Both the position numbers and the translations under genes were made by a program. A model generated the notes under the pieces. That model worked only from the letters and a program-made list of their open reading frames with translations. It was not told where the DNA came from and searched no databases. A DNA stretch of 64,000 nt from Coriobacterium glomerans PW2 (GTDB taxonomy: Bacteria > Actinomycetota > Coriobacteriia > Coriobacteriales > Coriobacteriaceae). Below are positions 47,032 through 55,058 of the stretch, one piece after another (within the stretch, counting starts at the first letter, position 1; each line of letters begins with the position of its first letter). The stretch spans positions 1,612,001 through 1,676,000 of the forward strand of contig NC_015389.1 in NCBI RefSeq assembly GCF_000195315.1. The letters run 5' to 3'.

Positions 47032-47910
47032 TCACCGAGCGACGAACGCGCCTATGCTCTCGAGATCGCGTTCGGCGGCGCGGCGGCCCTGAAGATAGAG
47101 ATCGAGCAGCTTCTCCGCGTCGCGCTCGATATGGCCGACCTCGACTGGGCGCTCGGGTGCGATCACGAGGGCGCGGCCCGCCCGCTCGTAGTCCCAGATG
47201 CGCTCTCGTTGCGCGTTGTAGCGCTCATGCCGCGTCGCCAGGCCGTCAAGCAGATAGGGATAGGCCCGCAGGCGCGCACGGGCGGCGGACATGAGCTCGT
47301 AGGGCTCCTTGCGATAGGCGCGTTCGCGCGTGAGCACCACCAGCGCGCGATCGAAGCCGTCGACCTCGAGAGCGCGCTCGACCGGCACCGAGTCCGCGAT
47401 GCCCCCATCCAGGTAGAAGTGGCCGTCGATCTCGACCGGCGGAGCCATGAGCGGCAGCGACGTGGACGCGCGGACCACGTCGAGATCCCGCTGCGTCGAA
47501 GCGACCTCCAAGTAAGCCGGCGTGCCGAACACGATGTCGGTGACGACGGCGAAAAGCCGCATCGGATTGGCTTGGAAGGCCTGATCATCAAAGGGATCGA
47601 GACGCAGCTGAATCTCGTTGAGCAGGAAATCGTAGCCGATGAAGCTGCCGGTCGCAGCGAAGGAACGCGCACCGATATAGCGGCTGTCATCGCAGAACGC
47701 CAGATTGACGCGATTGGCCCGACCGATCTGGCGCGACTTGTAGTTGAGCCCGTTCAGAGCCCCCGCAGATGCCCCGTATGCGGCAGCCGTCTCGATACCG
47801 TGCTCGAGCAGGACATCGATCACGCCGGCTGTGAACTGCCCGCGATAACTGCCTCCCTCGAGCACGAGCGCCACCGACTTGGATGCCGCATCTGGATGCT
47901 CGACTGCCAT
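47032..47910 (-). CDS. patatin-like phospholipase
   Basis: A 292-residue lipid acyl hydrolase of the bacterial patatin group (YjjU/RssA type). Oxyanion region LEGGSYRGQFTAGVIDVL, nucleophile elbow YGASAGALNGLNY (GxSxG), catalytic Asp in YLDGGIADSVPVE. No signal peptide. ATG at 47910 follows AAAGGAGGGG; the upstream open frame is not supported. Single gene. Physiological substrate unknown. Confidence 0.9.
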   Translation of the reverse strand: MAVEHPDAASKSVALVLEGGSYRGQFTAGVIDVLLEHGIETAAAYGASAGALNGLNYKSRQIGRANRVNLAFCDDSRYIGARSFAATGSFIGYDFLLNEIQLRLDPFDDQAFQANPMRLFAVVTDIVFGTPAYLEVASTQRDLDVVRASTSLPLMAPPVEIDGHFYLDGGIADSVPVERALEVDGFDRALVVLTRERAYRKEPYELMSAARARLRAYPYLLDGLATRHERYNAQRERIWDYERAGRALVIAPERPVEVGHIERDAEKLLDLYLQGRRAAERDLESIGAFVAR

Positions 47911-48175
47911 GGCCCCTCCTTTGTCCCTCGCGAGAGCCGCGCTCTCTGAGCGCGGGCATGCGCCCGCATATCTTTCGATTCCATCTTGGACCACACCGAG
48001 GGGAATCGCAAACGGAGGGGTCGATGATGAAGCAGAACTCCACGTCATCCCACCAGATGCAGACCGCTGTTTTCACCTCCTCTCCGCAACTATCTCAGTG
48101 AACGTGGTAGAATACATGGTCCGCAGCACGCGTGCTGCGTGTTCATTGACAGGTCGGTATCGACCTCTCTTGCGA

Positions 48176-48544
48176 GGGGGCGACTGGTTTCGACGCGATA
48201 GCTCTGAGAGAGGAAGCAGGCCGTGGTCTCCTCGCCACGTTAAACAGGGGTACCGTCAAATTGAATTGACAACAACAAGTCTTTCGAGCCTTCACTGGCT
48301 CTCGCTGCTTAGTTAAACTGACAGCGCGTCAATCGAGGGAGTTCCCCGCCCCTCGTGCGGCGTCATCTTAGGGGAATGCGTCTGAGCACGTAGCCGGTAT
48401 GGCTCAGACTAAGATCGAACCGACTAGGAACCCGAGGGCGCGTCGCCGCGCGCAAGGGAACCGAATCTCAACCGGCGACTGAGCCTGGAGATGCCGATCA
48501 GGGAGCTTTCGTGGACCGGAGTTCGATTCTCCGCGCCTCCACCA
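48176..48544 (+). ncRNA. ssrA: transfer-messenger RNA (tmRNA)
   Basis: Rescues stalled ribosomes and tags proteins for proteolysis. The tRNA-like ends pair (GGGGGCG at 48176-48182 with CGCCTCC at 48534-48540), with T arm CCGGAGTTCGATTCTCCG and encoded CCA. The reading frame ends CTGGCTCTCGCTGCTTAG, giving a tag of about DNNKSFEPSLALAA (resume codon probably the GAC). Pseudoknot-rich region follows. A TAGAAT at about 48109 is a possible -10. A terminator lies just after. A partial second copy sits 181 bp downstream. Confidence 0.95.
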
Positions 48545-48553
48545 GACAATACA

Positions 48554-48596
48554 AGCCCTTTTTTCCTGTTATCGCAGGTAAAAAGGGCTTTTTATT
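48554..48596 (+). terminator. terminator of ssrA
   Basis: Stem AGCCCTTTTT...AAAAAGGGCT with an inner CCTG/CAGG pair, followed by TTTTATTT; 10 bp past the tmRNA 3' end. Confidence 0.88.
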
Positions 48597-48724
48597 TCGT
48601 CGTTCTTCTTGCATTTCGTTATTGTCTTGGTAACCCGATGGCGGCGAAGGAGGTTTTGGCAACGGATTCGAGGGCCAAAGGCACATGCCACGTTCAGCGC
48701 ATGAGGGGAGGAGGCCAAAAAAAA

Positions 48725-48965
48725 AGGCCGTGGTCTCCTCGCCAAGCCAAACGAATGTATGGTCAAATTGAATTGACAACAACAGGTCTTTCGAGCCTCA
48801 ACTGGCTCTCGCTACTTAGTTAAACTGACAGCGCGTCAATCGAGGGAGTTCCCCGCCCCTCGTGCGGCGTCATCTTAGGGGAATGCGTCTGAGCACGTAG
48901 CCGGTATGGCTCAGACTAAGATCGAACCGACTAGGAACCCGAGGGCGCGTCGCCGCGCGCAAGGG
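48725..48965 (+). pseudogene. partial second copy of tmRNA (no tRNA-like ends)
   Basis: 241 nt matching 48218-48458 of ssrA without gaps and with 13 substitutions, all in its first 93 nt; the last 148 nt (stop codon and pseudoknots) are identical. It lacks both arms of the tRNA-like domain, so it could not be alanylated. The tag frame now reads DNNRSFEPQLALAT, ending AT instead of AA. Most likely a remnant left by recombination or integration at ssrA. Confidence 0.9.
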
Positions 48966-48995
48966 CATATGGTCACTTCTGTGGCGCTTTTGCTC

Positions 48996-49085
48996 TATAA
49001 TTCGAGGCGCTGCGGAGCCCAAGGTCCGCAGCATCGAGAAAGGTGGTACCTCAGTAAGTCGCTGTCGCCCCGTGTTCTTGATGAA
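48996..49085 (+). other. T-box-like leader fragment
   Basis: Directly after the tmRNA copy come TATAAT (48996-49001), a hairpin GCTGCGGA/TCCGCAGC (49009-49032) and AAAGGTGGTACC (49039-49050), close to the T-box consensus AGGGTGGNACC, then CGCCCCG. No aminoacyl-tRNA synthetase or amino-acid gene follows, and no stem I was seen, so it would be a remnant if it is a T-box at all. Confidence 0.35.
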
Positions 49086-49363
49086 CACCCTGCGGAATTC
49101 GAAGCGGCGAAGCGCTTCCACTTGCCCATGCGCGTCCCTATGCGCTGCGATATGTACATTGCGTTTGTCAAAACCTGTCCGATTAGATGTAAAAAATGAT
49201 ACAGACTATCGAATGAGCTGTTATCATCCGCTGCCCAAAAGGTGCTGGCGAAATCTGAATTAATCTGCGGCACTGGAAGGGCATGTCGAAATGGTTTGCC
49301 GATGCGAGCATGCAAACTATCTGTTTGTAGCTAAAACAAAGAGCCCCCGATAGTTTTGGCAAC

Positions 49364-49639
49364 ATGCAAATTGAGGGCTTTCATCTATTCCAGAAACGTC
49401 TTGGCCGCCATCTTCAGGCTTTTCGCAAGGCAAACCACTATTCGCAAGAGCGGGTCGGGGAGCTCCTCGGCATGGACAGAGTTTCCATTGGCTATATCGA
49501 GCAGGGTAAACGCGCTCCGAAGCTCAGCACGCTGTATGCGCTGACCTCACTTTACGGCATAACGTTATCAGAGTTGTTCGCCTTCGAGCAGGCGGATACC
49601 GGTCCGGAGATACCTGATAGTCAAGATTCGATCTGCTAG
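49364..49639 (+). CDS. small XRE/Cro-type HTH regulator
   Basis: A 91-residue DNA-binding protein. The helix-turn-helix spans residues about 28-66: YSQERVGELLGMDRVSIGYIEQGKRAPKLSTLYALTSLYGI. No other domain. No clear Shine-Dalgarno precedes the ATG. Flanking sequence is AT-richer than the genome, and it stands between the tmRNA fragment and surface-protein genes, so it may belong to an accessory segment. Target unknown. Confidence 0.75.
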   Translation: MQIEGFHLFQKRLGRHLQAFRKANHYSQERVGELLGMDRVSIGYIEQGKRAPKLSTLYALTSLYGITLSELFAFEQADTGPEIPDSQDSIC

Positions 49640-50040
49640 ACCGTCCCGTTGACTGCAAACCGCATTTATGCGGAGTGCGACGCTAATGGACAACATGTCT
49701 TCGGCTGCTCGCGGACGGACGCATCGCTGCAAGCCCTTTTGCTGTTATACGACGCGGGCAGGTCTCGAAAATCGCCTTCAGCTCGCACCCAAGCTAGTGG
49801 GGAGACCGTCGTACTGCTCAAGCCGCTTCACGCGGCAGTTGCCTCAATAACAAATAGTTGGATCAAGAGAGACTGGCAATTGAGCAGCTCGTCTTAGAAG
49901 CGCTTGGCATATCCAGAGCGGGCTAAAAGAGCTGGCGACGCAACAACCGCAACCCTCGCACCTTCAGCACCTGCAGACCCAGATTCATAAGATTGCATTG
50001 AGCCTCACCCTTCCATCCGCCATATAAACCATATATAATT
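49640..50040. other. intergenic region, no gene seen
   Basis: 400 bp between the XRE gene and the end of the membrane-protein gene. Short frames lack ribosome sites. The last 40 bp is AT-only (ATATATAATTTTAATTATCT) and may serve as a bidirectional terminator. Confidence 0.45.
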
Positions 50041-51138
50041 TTAATTATCTAATATACCCCAAGGATCAATTTGTCCATTAGCAGTACGCCATGAACCGTC
50101 CGACCACTGATATGTGGTTGAACTACTGCCATCCTCATAAAAATGTGTTTTCCACTTACCAGTAGGGCGAGGACCGCTGCTGGGCTTGGACCCGCCGCCA
50201 CCTCCAGCAGGCTTGCCAGCACCGCCACCAGCAGGCTGACCGCCACCGGTACCGCCACCAGCCTTGGGTTGCGCAGCCCCGCCACTGTTATTTGAATTTG
50301 CAGCAGCCTTGCGCGCCGCCTCGTCCTCGGCAGCCTTCTTTGCAGCATCAGCCTTGGCCTGGGTCACCGCATCGATACGAGCCTGGAAACGGGTAACCTG
50401 ATCCTGCGCTGACTTCACAAGCTTTTCGTTGCTGGAACCGGGCATGCTCCAAAACTTCTTGGCAACCTCGTCCTTCTGAACGGTCTCAAGCACGCTGTTC
50501 AGAGCGCCCAGACGCTGGTTCAAATCGTCAAGATTGTCCGTACCGTCCACGTTGAAGTTGGCCTGCTCGTCAACCGCATCCTGCCATTTCTTGATCTGCA
50601 CGTCCTGAACATTCTTGATCCGCTTGCTGTACTCGGTCTCAAGCTTGCCCCAGTCCTGATCCGTACCGTCAGCGTACTTCAGATTGTTGTCGTTGGAATC
50701 CTTCTTGACCTGATCCAGTGACTTCTGATACCCATCGATCCGCTCGATCATATGATCCAGATCAAGGTCGGCCAGATTCACCTGATCCAGATGCTTGGCG
50801 GGGTCCAGCTTGCTGTAGGCCTGCTCGACCTCCTGATTGTGCTTGCTGGCCTGCTCGCGGTAGCTGTTTCCGTACACAGCCCCGGCACCGCATGCAAGAA
50901 CCGCCACAATCAGAGCGGTTGCTATAACCGCCTTGCGCTTCTTGGGATTCTTGCCCTTGTTGTTACCATTCTCGCTTTGAACGATAGGAACGCTCTCGGA
51001 GTCCACCATGCTTTGCGCATGCTCCCCTACGCTTTCGCTTCCCATATGATCCGGCTGGGGCTCAAGAGGACTCAGCCCAGCATCGGGAGTGCTCCCCGCC
51101 CTGCTGCCGCTCAGATTGTCAGCTTTTCTGCCATTCAT
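50041..51138 (-). CDS. membrane-anchored coiled-coil protein with Gly/Pro-rich stalk
   Basis: A 365-residue protein. A polar cytoplasmic N-terminus (about 65 residues) leads to one transmembrane segment (KRKAVIATALIVAVLACGAGAVYG), then a long charged helical, probably coiled-coil region (about 90-275), a GGGTGGGQPAGGGAGKPAGG low-complexity stalk, and a C-terminal small domain KWKTHFYEDGSSSTTYQWSDGSWRTANG. No sorting signal; topology would put the C-terminus outside. ATG at 51138 follows AGAGGCG. No family recognised; similar layouts occur in bifidobacteria. Confidence 0.7.
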   Translation of the reverse strand: MNGRKADNLSGSRAGSTPDAGLSPLEPQPDHMGSESVGEHAQSMVDSESVPIVQSENGNNKGKNPKKRKAVIATALIVAVLACGAGAVYGNSYREQASKHNQEVEQAYSKLDPAKHLDQVNLADLDLDHMIERIDGYQKSLDQVKKDSNDNNLKYADGTDQDWGKLETEYSKRIKNVQDVQIKKWQDAVDEQANFNVDGTDNLDDLNQRLGALNSVLETVQKDEVAKKFWSMPGSSNEKLVKSAQDQVTRFQARIDAVTQAKADAAKKAAEDEAARKAAANSNNSGGAAQPKAGGGTGGGQPAGGGAGKPAGGGGGSKPSSGPRPTGKWKTHFYEDGSSSTTYQWSDGSWRTANGQIDPWGILDN

Positions 51139-51542
51139 TTTAATCGCCTCTACATTCTTCATGTCGCATTTTCGGCTGGTATCAATCGGCTGGGCTTAAG
51201 CGAGCTCAAGGATGTCCTTCAACCGAAGCGCTATAGATCTGGTCGATTCAACCGATCAGCTGGTCTCACAATGGTCTCAAAGAGCACGCGACCGCCCAGA
51301 ATCCGGCGTCGTCCAAATATGATGCTCGGCAAAAAAAGACCCTTATCAAGAGAGCTGATGCGGTGCCGGCATCCCATCGGGTTTTCTGTAAAAGAGGGGC
51401 GGGATCGCCGATCACGTTGCTGGCGGGGAGCCTCAGCACACGTGCTCTGAGGCTCCCGATATCGCTGCCGCGACATGGTCCATGGTGATCTCTGCCGCCT
51501 GCTCATCACTTCACGTTCATTCTGCATCGACAGCCCATCAAG
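51139..51542. other. intergenic region with a hairpin
   Basis: About 400 bp between two envelope-protein genes. 51426-51457 forms an 11-bp stem (GGGAGCCTCAG) extendable by AGCAC/GTGCT with a small bulge; no T run on either strand. It may end the transcript of the upstream InlB-like gene. No gene was recognised. Confidence 0.5.
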
Positions 51543-53006
51543 CTACGAGTTGCGACGGCAGATATATCCGCCTGCTGCAAAGACAGAACCGAGACCAGCG
51601 AGCGCTCCCGCTATAGCAGGAGAGTTGCCATCACCTGTCCCCGGGATGGGCCCTTCTTCCGTGGTGTCGTTCTGCACCTGGTCGGGATTGTTATTCTGCG
51701 AATCGTCGGACTTGCTGTTATCGTCGTTTGTCGTGCCGCCGCCTGCACCATCGCCGGAATCGTCGTTGCCGCCATTGGGCGCCTTCACAACAACCCAAAA
51801 CATCGAGGTCACATCCGACAGATCTGATATCTGCAGGGACGCTATATTATTAGTAATGGGTTTTCGCTCTGAGGTAACAGTTCCATCCATATGGATGCTG
51901 AACACGTCGAAAGCATTTGCTCCTTTGTACTCATCAAGCGTAATAGCGCAACTAAGCTTAAAAGACCCAAACCCGTTATGAATCTCCTTGCCATTCACAA
52001 AAAGTTTAGGGCTGATAGAACAGAGGCATCCATCGGTAAAATTGAACGGAAGCTTATCATACTCACTAGCTGAGGGGATGGGGCAATTCAGAACGATTTT
52101 TGCACCATCGGGGACGTTGGGGCCATGCAGAATGCCATCAACTTGAAGTATTTCCGCACTTCCAAATAAAATATTTACATTTGTATTTGCTCCTTTGAGG
52201 CGCCATGAGGTTAGCAGATGCACGTCTTTATCAATGGGAGTGTCCTTGGTGTACTGATGCCCGTATTGATCGAACCATCCGTTGAAGATGTACTTCGGAT
52301 TGCCGGGATGAGGCATTCCCGGCTCCATCATCACACTGGACTTCGAATTTATCCCAAGCGTAAAGAAATCGCCGCACTCATGTTGATTGTCAAGTGCCTC
52401 TTTCATGGTTTTGCCAGAAAGGATGCTGATGGGGGTGACCTCATATGGATCAGGATCACCGCGAAGATCAGAACTAAAAGGCACATAAGGATTGAAAAGT
52501 ACATTCATATATACTTTATGCTGATCAAACGCATAGACAGCGCTCAGCTTCAAATCACCGCTGACGGGTTTTTTGAAATCGTACAGATCCTTGGTGATGT
52601 CTGACGCCTCAGCGAACTCGGTCTGATCGCCGATGCGCCATCCGACGAAATCAAAATGATGGTCGTTGTAGTACGGCTTGTTTGCATCATCAAAGATTCC
52701 GGATTCCTTGTACCCCGGGTCGGCGACCGCTTGGCCGTCGGGTACGTGGACCTCCTTCAATGTCGTTGAGTCTTGGCCGACGATGAAGATGACTGTGTGG
52801 GTTGACGCATTTTCAGGCGTCGAGATCGCGTCGGGGTCATTCTTTTGTTCCGGGGAACTGTTCTGTTCGTCTGCCGCAAGCGGATTCTGCCCCGCATCGT
52901 CATCTGCATACGCCATGTTGGCCGCACGAACGGATGCGCCGACGCCGAGCAGGAGGAACATCGTTGCCCCGACCAGCAGACGCCCTCGCAATCTTCTCAA
53001 GTTCAC
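51543..53006 (-). CDS. cell-surface protein with InlB-type repeats and sortase-like anchor
   Basis: A 487-residue secreted protein. Signal peptide: VNLRRLRGRLLVGATMFLLLGVGASVRAANMAYA, cleaved near residue 35. An acidic Gln/Asn-rich stretch follows, then at least two Listeria-Bacteroides (InlB B) type repeats (HTVIFIVGQDSTTLKEVHVPDGQAV...HFDFVGWR; KYIFNGWFDQYGHQYTKDTPIDKDVHLLTSW), a spacer rich in Asp/Asn, and a C-terminal anchor: IPGTGD, hydrophobic segment, CRRNS. The anchor motif is non-canonical. GTG at 53006 chosen with AAAGGGG. Lower GC than neighbours, suggesting acquisition. Confidence 0.8.
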   Translation of the reverse strand: MNLRRLRGRLLVGATMFLLLGVGASVRAANMAYADDDAGQNPLAADEQNSSPEQKNDPDAISTPENASTHTVIFIVGQDSTTLKEVHVPDGQAVADPGYKESGIFDDANKPYYNDHHFDFVGWRIGDQTEFAEASDITKDLYDFKKPVSGDLKLSAVYAFDQHKVYMNVLFNPYVPFSSDLRGDPDPYEVTPISILSGKTMKEALDNQHECGDFFTLGINSKSSVMMEPGMPHPGNPKYIFNGWFDQYGHQYTKDTPIDKDVHLLTSWRLKGANTNVNILFGSAEILQVDGILHGPNVPDGAKIVLNCPIPSASEYDKLPFNFTDGCLCSISPKLFVNGKEIHNGFGSFKLSCAITLDEYKGANAFDVFSIHMDGTVTSERKPITNNIASLQISDLSDVTSMFWVVVKAPNGGNDDSGDGAGGGTTNDDNSKSDDSQNNNPDQVQNDTTEEGPIPGTGDGNSPAIAGALAGLGSVFAAGGYICRRNS

Positions 53007-53459
53007 AGGATCCCCTTTCATCGGATATGAAAACAAACAGTTTGCATTTTAATGTGTTGTACTATAGATGTAAACTTTTAGTTTGATATTGTTACAAAGG
53101 CTGCTGGTGAGGAGGCGGCGGAATCTACAAGTATGCCAGCGCCTTGAGAACACACCGCAAGACCTTCATGCTCGCGTGCAGGTCCCCGTGCATCAGTCTG
53201 TCTGATCCATTGTTTGGCATTGCTTTTCTAATTGCCGCTTGAGCAGATCTTTGCAACGATGCGACGCATCCTTTGATATCGAGAGCCGCGCAGGGGAAGA
53301 TGGAGGATCCGCTCATCACGCAAAGCCACGCTCTGCACGGGTAGAAAGCCCTGTGTTGAGCGAATCGGCTCCGACATCGACGATGCCGGATGCCGCGCGG
53401 CGCGGATGCGGTGCGCATGATTCGAGCTCAACGACCCGCAACGAGTGAAAGGACGCGCT
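53007..53459. other. intergenic region, AT-rich promoter zone of the surface gene
   Basis: The first 90 bp is AT-rich with the palindrome CAAACTGTTTG (about 53033-53045) and AAACTAAAAGTTT (about 53075), possible regulator sites upstream of the InlB-like gene. The remainder to the ferritin-like gene is GC-rich, no gene seen. Confidence 0.45.
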
Positions 53460-54698
53460 ATGAACCCATTCGAGCTGGAACGGAGAGCCGACAAAGACAC
53501 ACTTCTGTTCACCTGGAAGGATCTCGCAGTCAAACCCTATAACAAGGCGGAGGTCGATCCATACACCAAGTGCCGCATCATCCTCATGAACGGCATCGAG
53601 GTCGAAGCCGTCATGTTCGGGCATAACTTCAACAGAAACTGCCCGGACAACGATCTGAGGCGCGAGATCGCTCTCACACGGGCCTTGGAGCAGTCTCAGC
53701 AGAAACGCGTGAACTGGCTGTCGCCCTCCGATGAGACCCCATTGGAACTCACGATCGGCTATGAGCAACTGGCCGTCGACCTGACCGCGTGGCTGGCGAT
53801 CCACGAACCCGACTCATATGCCAAGTCGTGCATGGACTTCGCGCTCCTGGAGGACTTCGACCACCTCTATCGCTACTCCAACCTGATGAAGCTCAACGAG
53901 AACATCCCCGCGGAGTCCCTGGTCATGGCCACCATCGAGATCACCCCGGGAAGACCGACCATCTCCCATCACAGGCACCCCTTCGACGCCGTCCGCAAGC
54001 CGGGAGACGTGAAGAAACACGACATCCGGACCACGCTCGGCGCGCTCATCCTGACGGCCGGCGAGCAGCAGACGATGAACTTCTACATGAACATCGGCAA
54101 CCAGATGGAAGAGGGCCCCGGACGCGATCTGTATCAGGAGATCGCCATGGTCGAAGAGGACCATGTGACCCATTATGGCGATCTGCTCGATCCGAAAGGC
54201 ACATGGCTCGAGAACATGCTCTTGCGCGAGTACATGGAGACCTATGTTTACTATTCGTTCCTCGAGACGGAGACCGATCCTGCGGTCAAGAAGATCTGGG
54301 AGCGCCATTTCGACCAGGAGGTCGCGCACCTGCACAAGGCGGCAGATCTGCTCAAGAGCTATGAGGGAACGGAGTGGAGCCAGATGATCCCGGACGGAAA
54401 GTACCCCGATCTGCTCGATCTGCATCCTCAGAAGGACTACGTCCGCTCGATTCTCGCCGAGCAGGTCGAGCTCACCGCGCAGGAGGAGAAGTTCGTCGAT
54501 GTGAATGAGCTGCCCGATGACTACCGCTTCTTCGCTTGGAACAAGCATGTCAACGGGAATGCGGAGGATGTGCCCAGTCATGTCGTCATACAGAAGATGC
54601 AAGGCGTCGACGGCAGGGACTATCGCTTCGAGGACAAGGAAAGCCCAGTTCCTGAGCTTCGCGACCGCTCCGAGGACAACACCGAGCTCGGGCGGTAG
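53460..54698 (+). CDS. ferritin-like (diiron carboxylate) protein
   Basis: A 412-residue soluble protein. The central part looks like a four-helix ferritin-like bundle with repeated acidic and His residues: MDFALLEDFDHLYRYSNLM, LYQEIAMVEEDHVTHYGDLL, and YMETYVYYSFLETETDPAVKKIWERHFDQEVAHLHKAADLLKSYEG (ExxH-type spacing as in rubrerythrins). The N-terminal about 100 residues are without a match. ATG at 53460 with GAAAGGA. Oxidative-stress or iron handling is plausible. Single gene with a strong terminator. Confidence 0.68.
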   Translation: MNPFELERRADKDTLLFTWKDLAVKPYNKAEVDPYTKCRIILMNGIEVEAVMFGHNFNRNCPDNDLRREIALTRALEQSQQKRVNWLSPSDETPLELTIGYEQLAVDLTAWLAIHEPDSYAKSCMDFALLEDFDHLYRYSNLMKLNENIPAESLVMATIEITPGRPTISHHRHPFDAVRKPGDVKKHDIRTTLGALILTAGEQQTMNFYMNIGNQMEEGPGRDLYQEIAMVEEDHVTHYGDLLDPKGTWLENMLLREYMETYVYYSFLETETDPAVKKIWERHFDQEVAHLHKAADLLKSYEGTEWSQMIPDGKYPDLLDLHPQKDYVRSILAEQVELTAQEEKFVDVNELPDDYRFFAWNKHVNGNAEDVPSHVVIQKMQGVDGRDYRFEDKESPVPELRDRSEDNTELGR

Positions 54699-54722
54699 CG
54701 CCGCACGATCTTAGGAAGCGGC

Positions 54723-54757
54723 AAGGGGATGGCGATCATCGCGTCGCCATCCCCTTT
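54723..54757 (+). terminator. terminator of the ferritin-like gene
   Basis: 13-bp perfect stem AAGGGGATGGCGA/TCGCCATCCCCTT with an 8-nt loop, ending in TTTTTC. Confidence 0.88.
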
Positions 54758-54851
54758 TTCTCACCCAATCCCGCATCATGCTGCGGAGCAGAAGCTGATA
54801 CCGCCGCCCGCCTACGGTTTCATCCTCGGGTCGGCAGCATTTCTCGGATGT

Positions 54852-54862
54852 CCCCCCCCCCC
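54852..54862. repeat. C11 homopolymer tract
   Basis: Eleven consecutive C in the intergenic region between two convergent genes. Long G/C homopolymers are prone to slippage, but no start codon or promoter is near. Confidence 0.9.
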
Positions 54863-55009
54863 ATCGGCTCGGCTCAAAGCCAAGACAGCAAGGAGTCCCC
54901 TGAGACTCCGAGGGGAGCCGATCATCGCGTTTATGCTCAGAGCGTGCGAGCTGTGCTGTGCCCGCAGCCCGCTCAAGAGATCAGCGACCTTCGAGTGAAG
55001 CTGCGCAAA

Positions 55010-55036
55010 GGGCCCCGGGCGCGATGCCCGGGGCCC
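55010..55036 (-). terminator. terminator of the repeat surface protein gene
   Basis: Perfect 11-bp stem GGGCCCCGGGC/GCCCGGGGCCC with 5-nt loop, followed by TTTGC on the minus strand. Confidence 0.65.
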
Positions 55037-55058
55037 TCGAAGAGCACTGCCGCGTGTC

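Noticed and set aside
48491-48823. Open reading frame across the tmRNA 3' end and its copy
   Set aside because: The translation is the tmRNA and terminator read as protein; the repeated peptide comes from RNA duplication.
48906-49199. 97-codon frame after the tmRNA copy
   Set aside because: Starts inside the tmRNA copy, crosses the hairpin/T-box-like region, no RBS or recognisable product.
51231-51527. 98-codon minus-strand frame between the two envelope genes
   Set aside because: Crosses the strong hairpin at 51426-51457, very Arg-rich, no RBS or homology.
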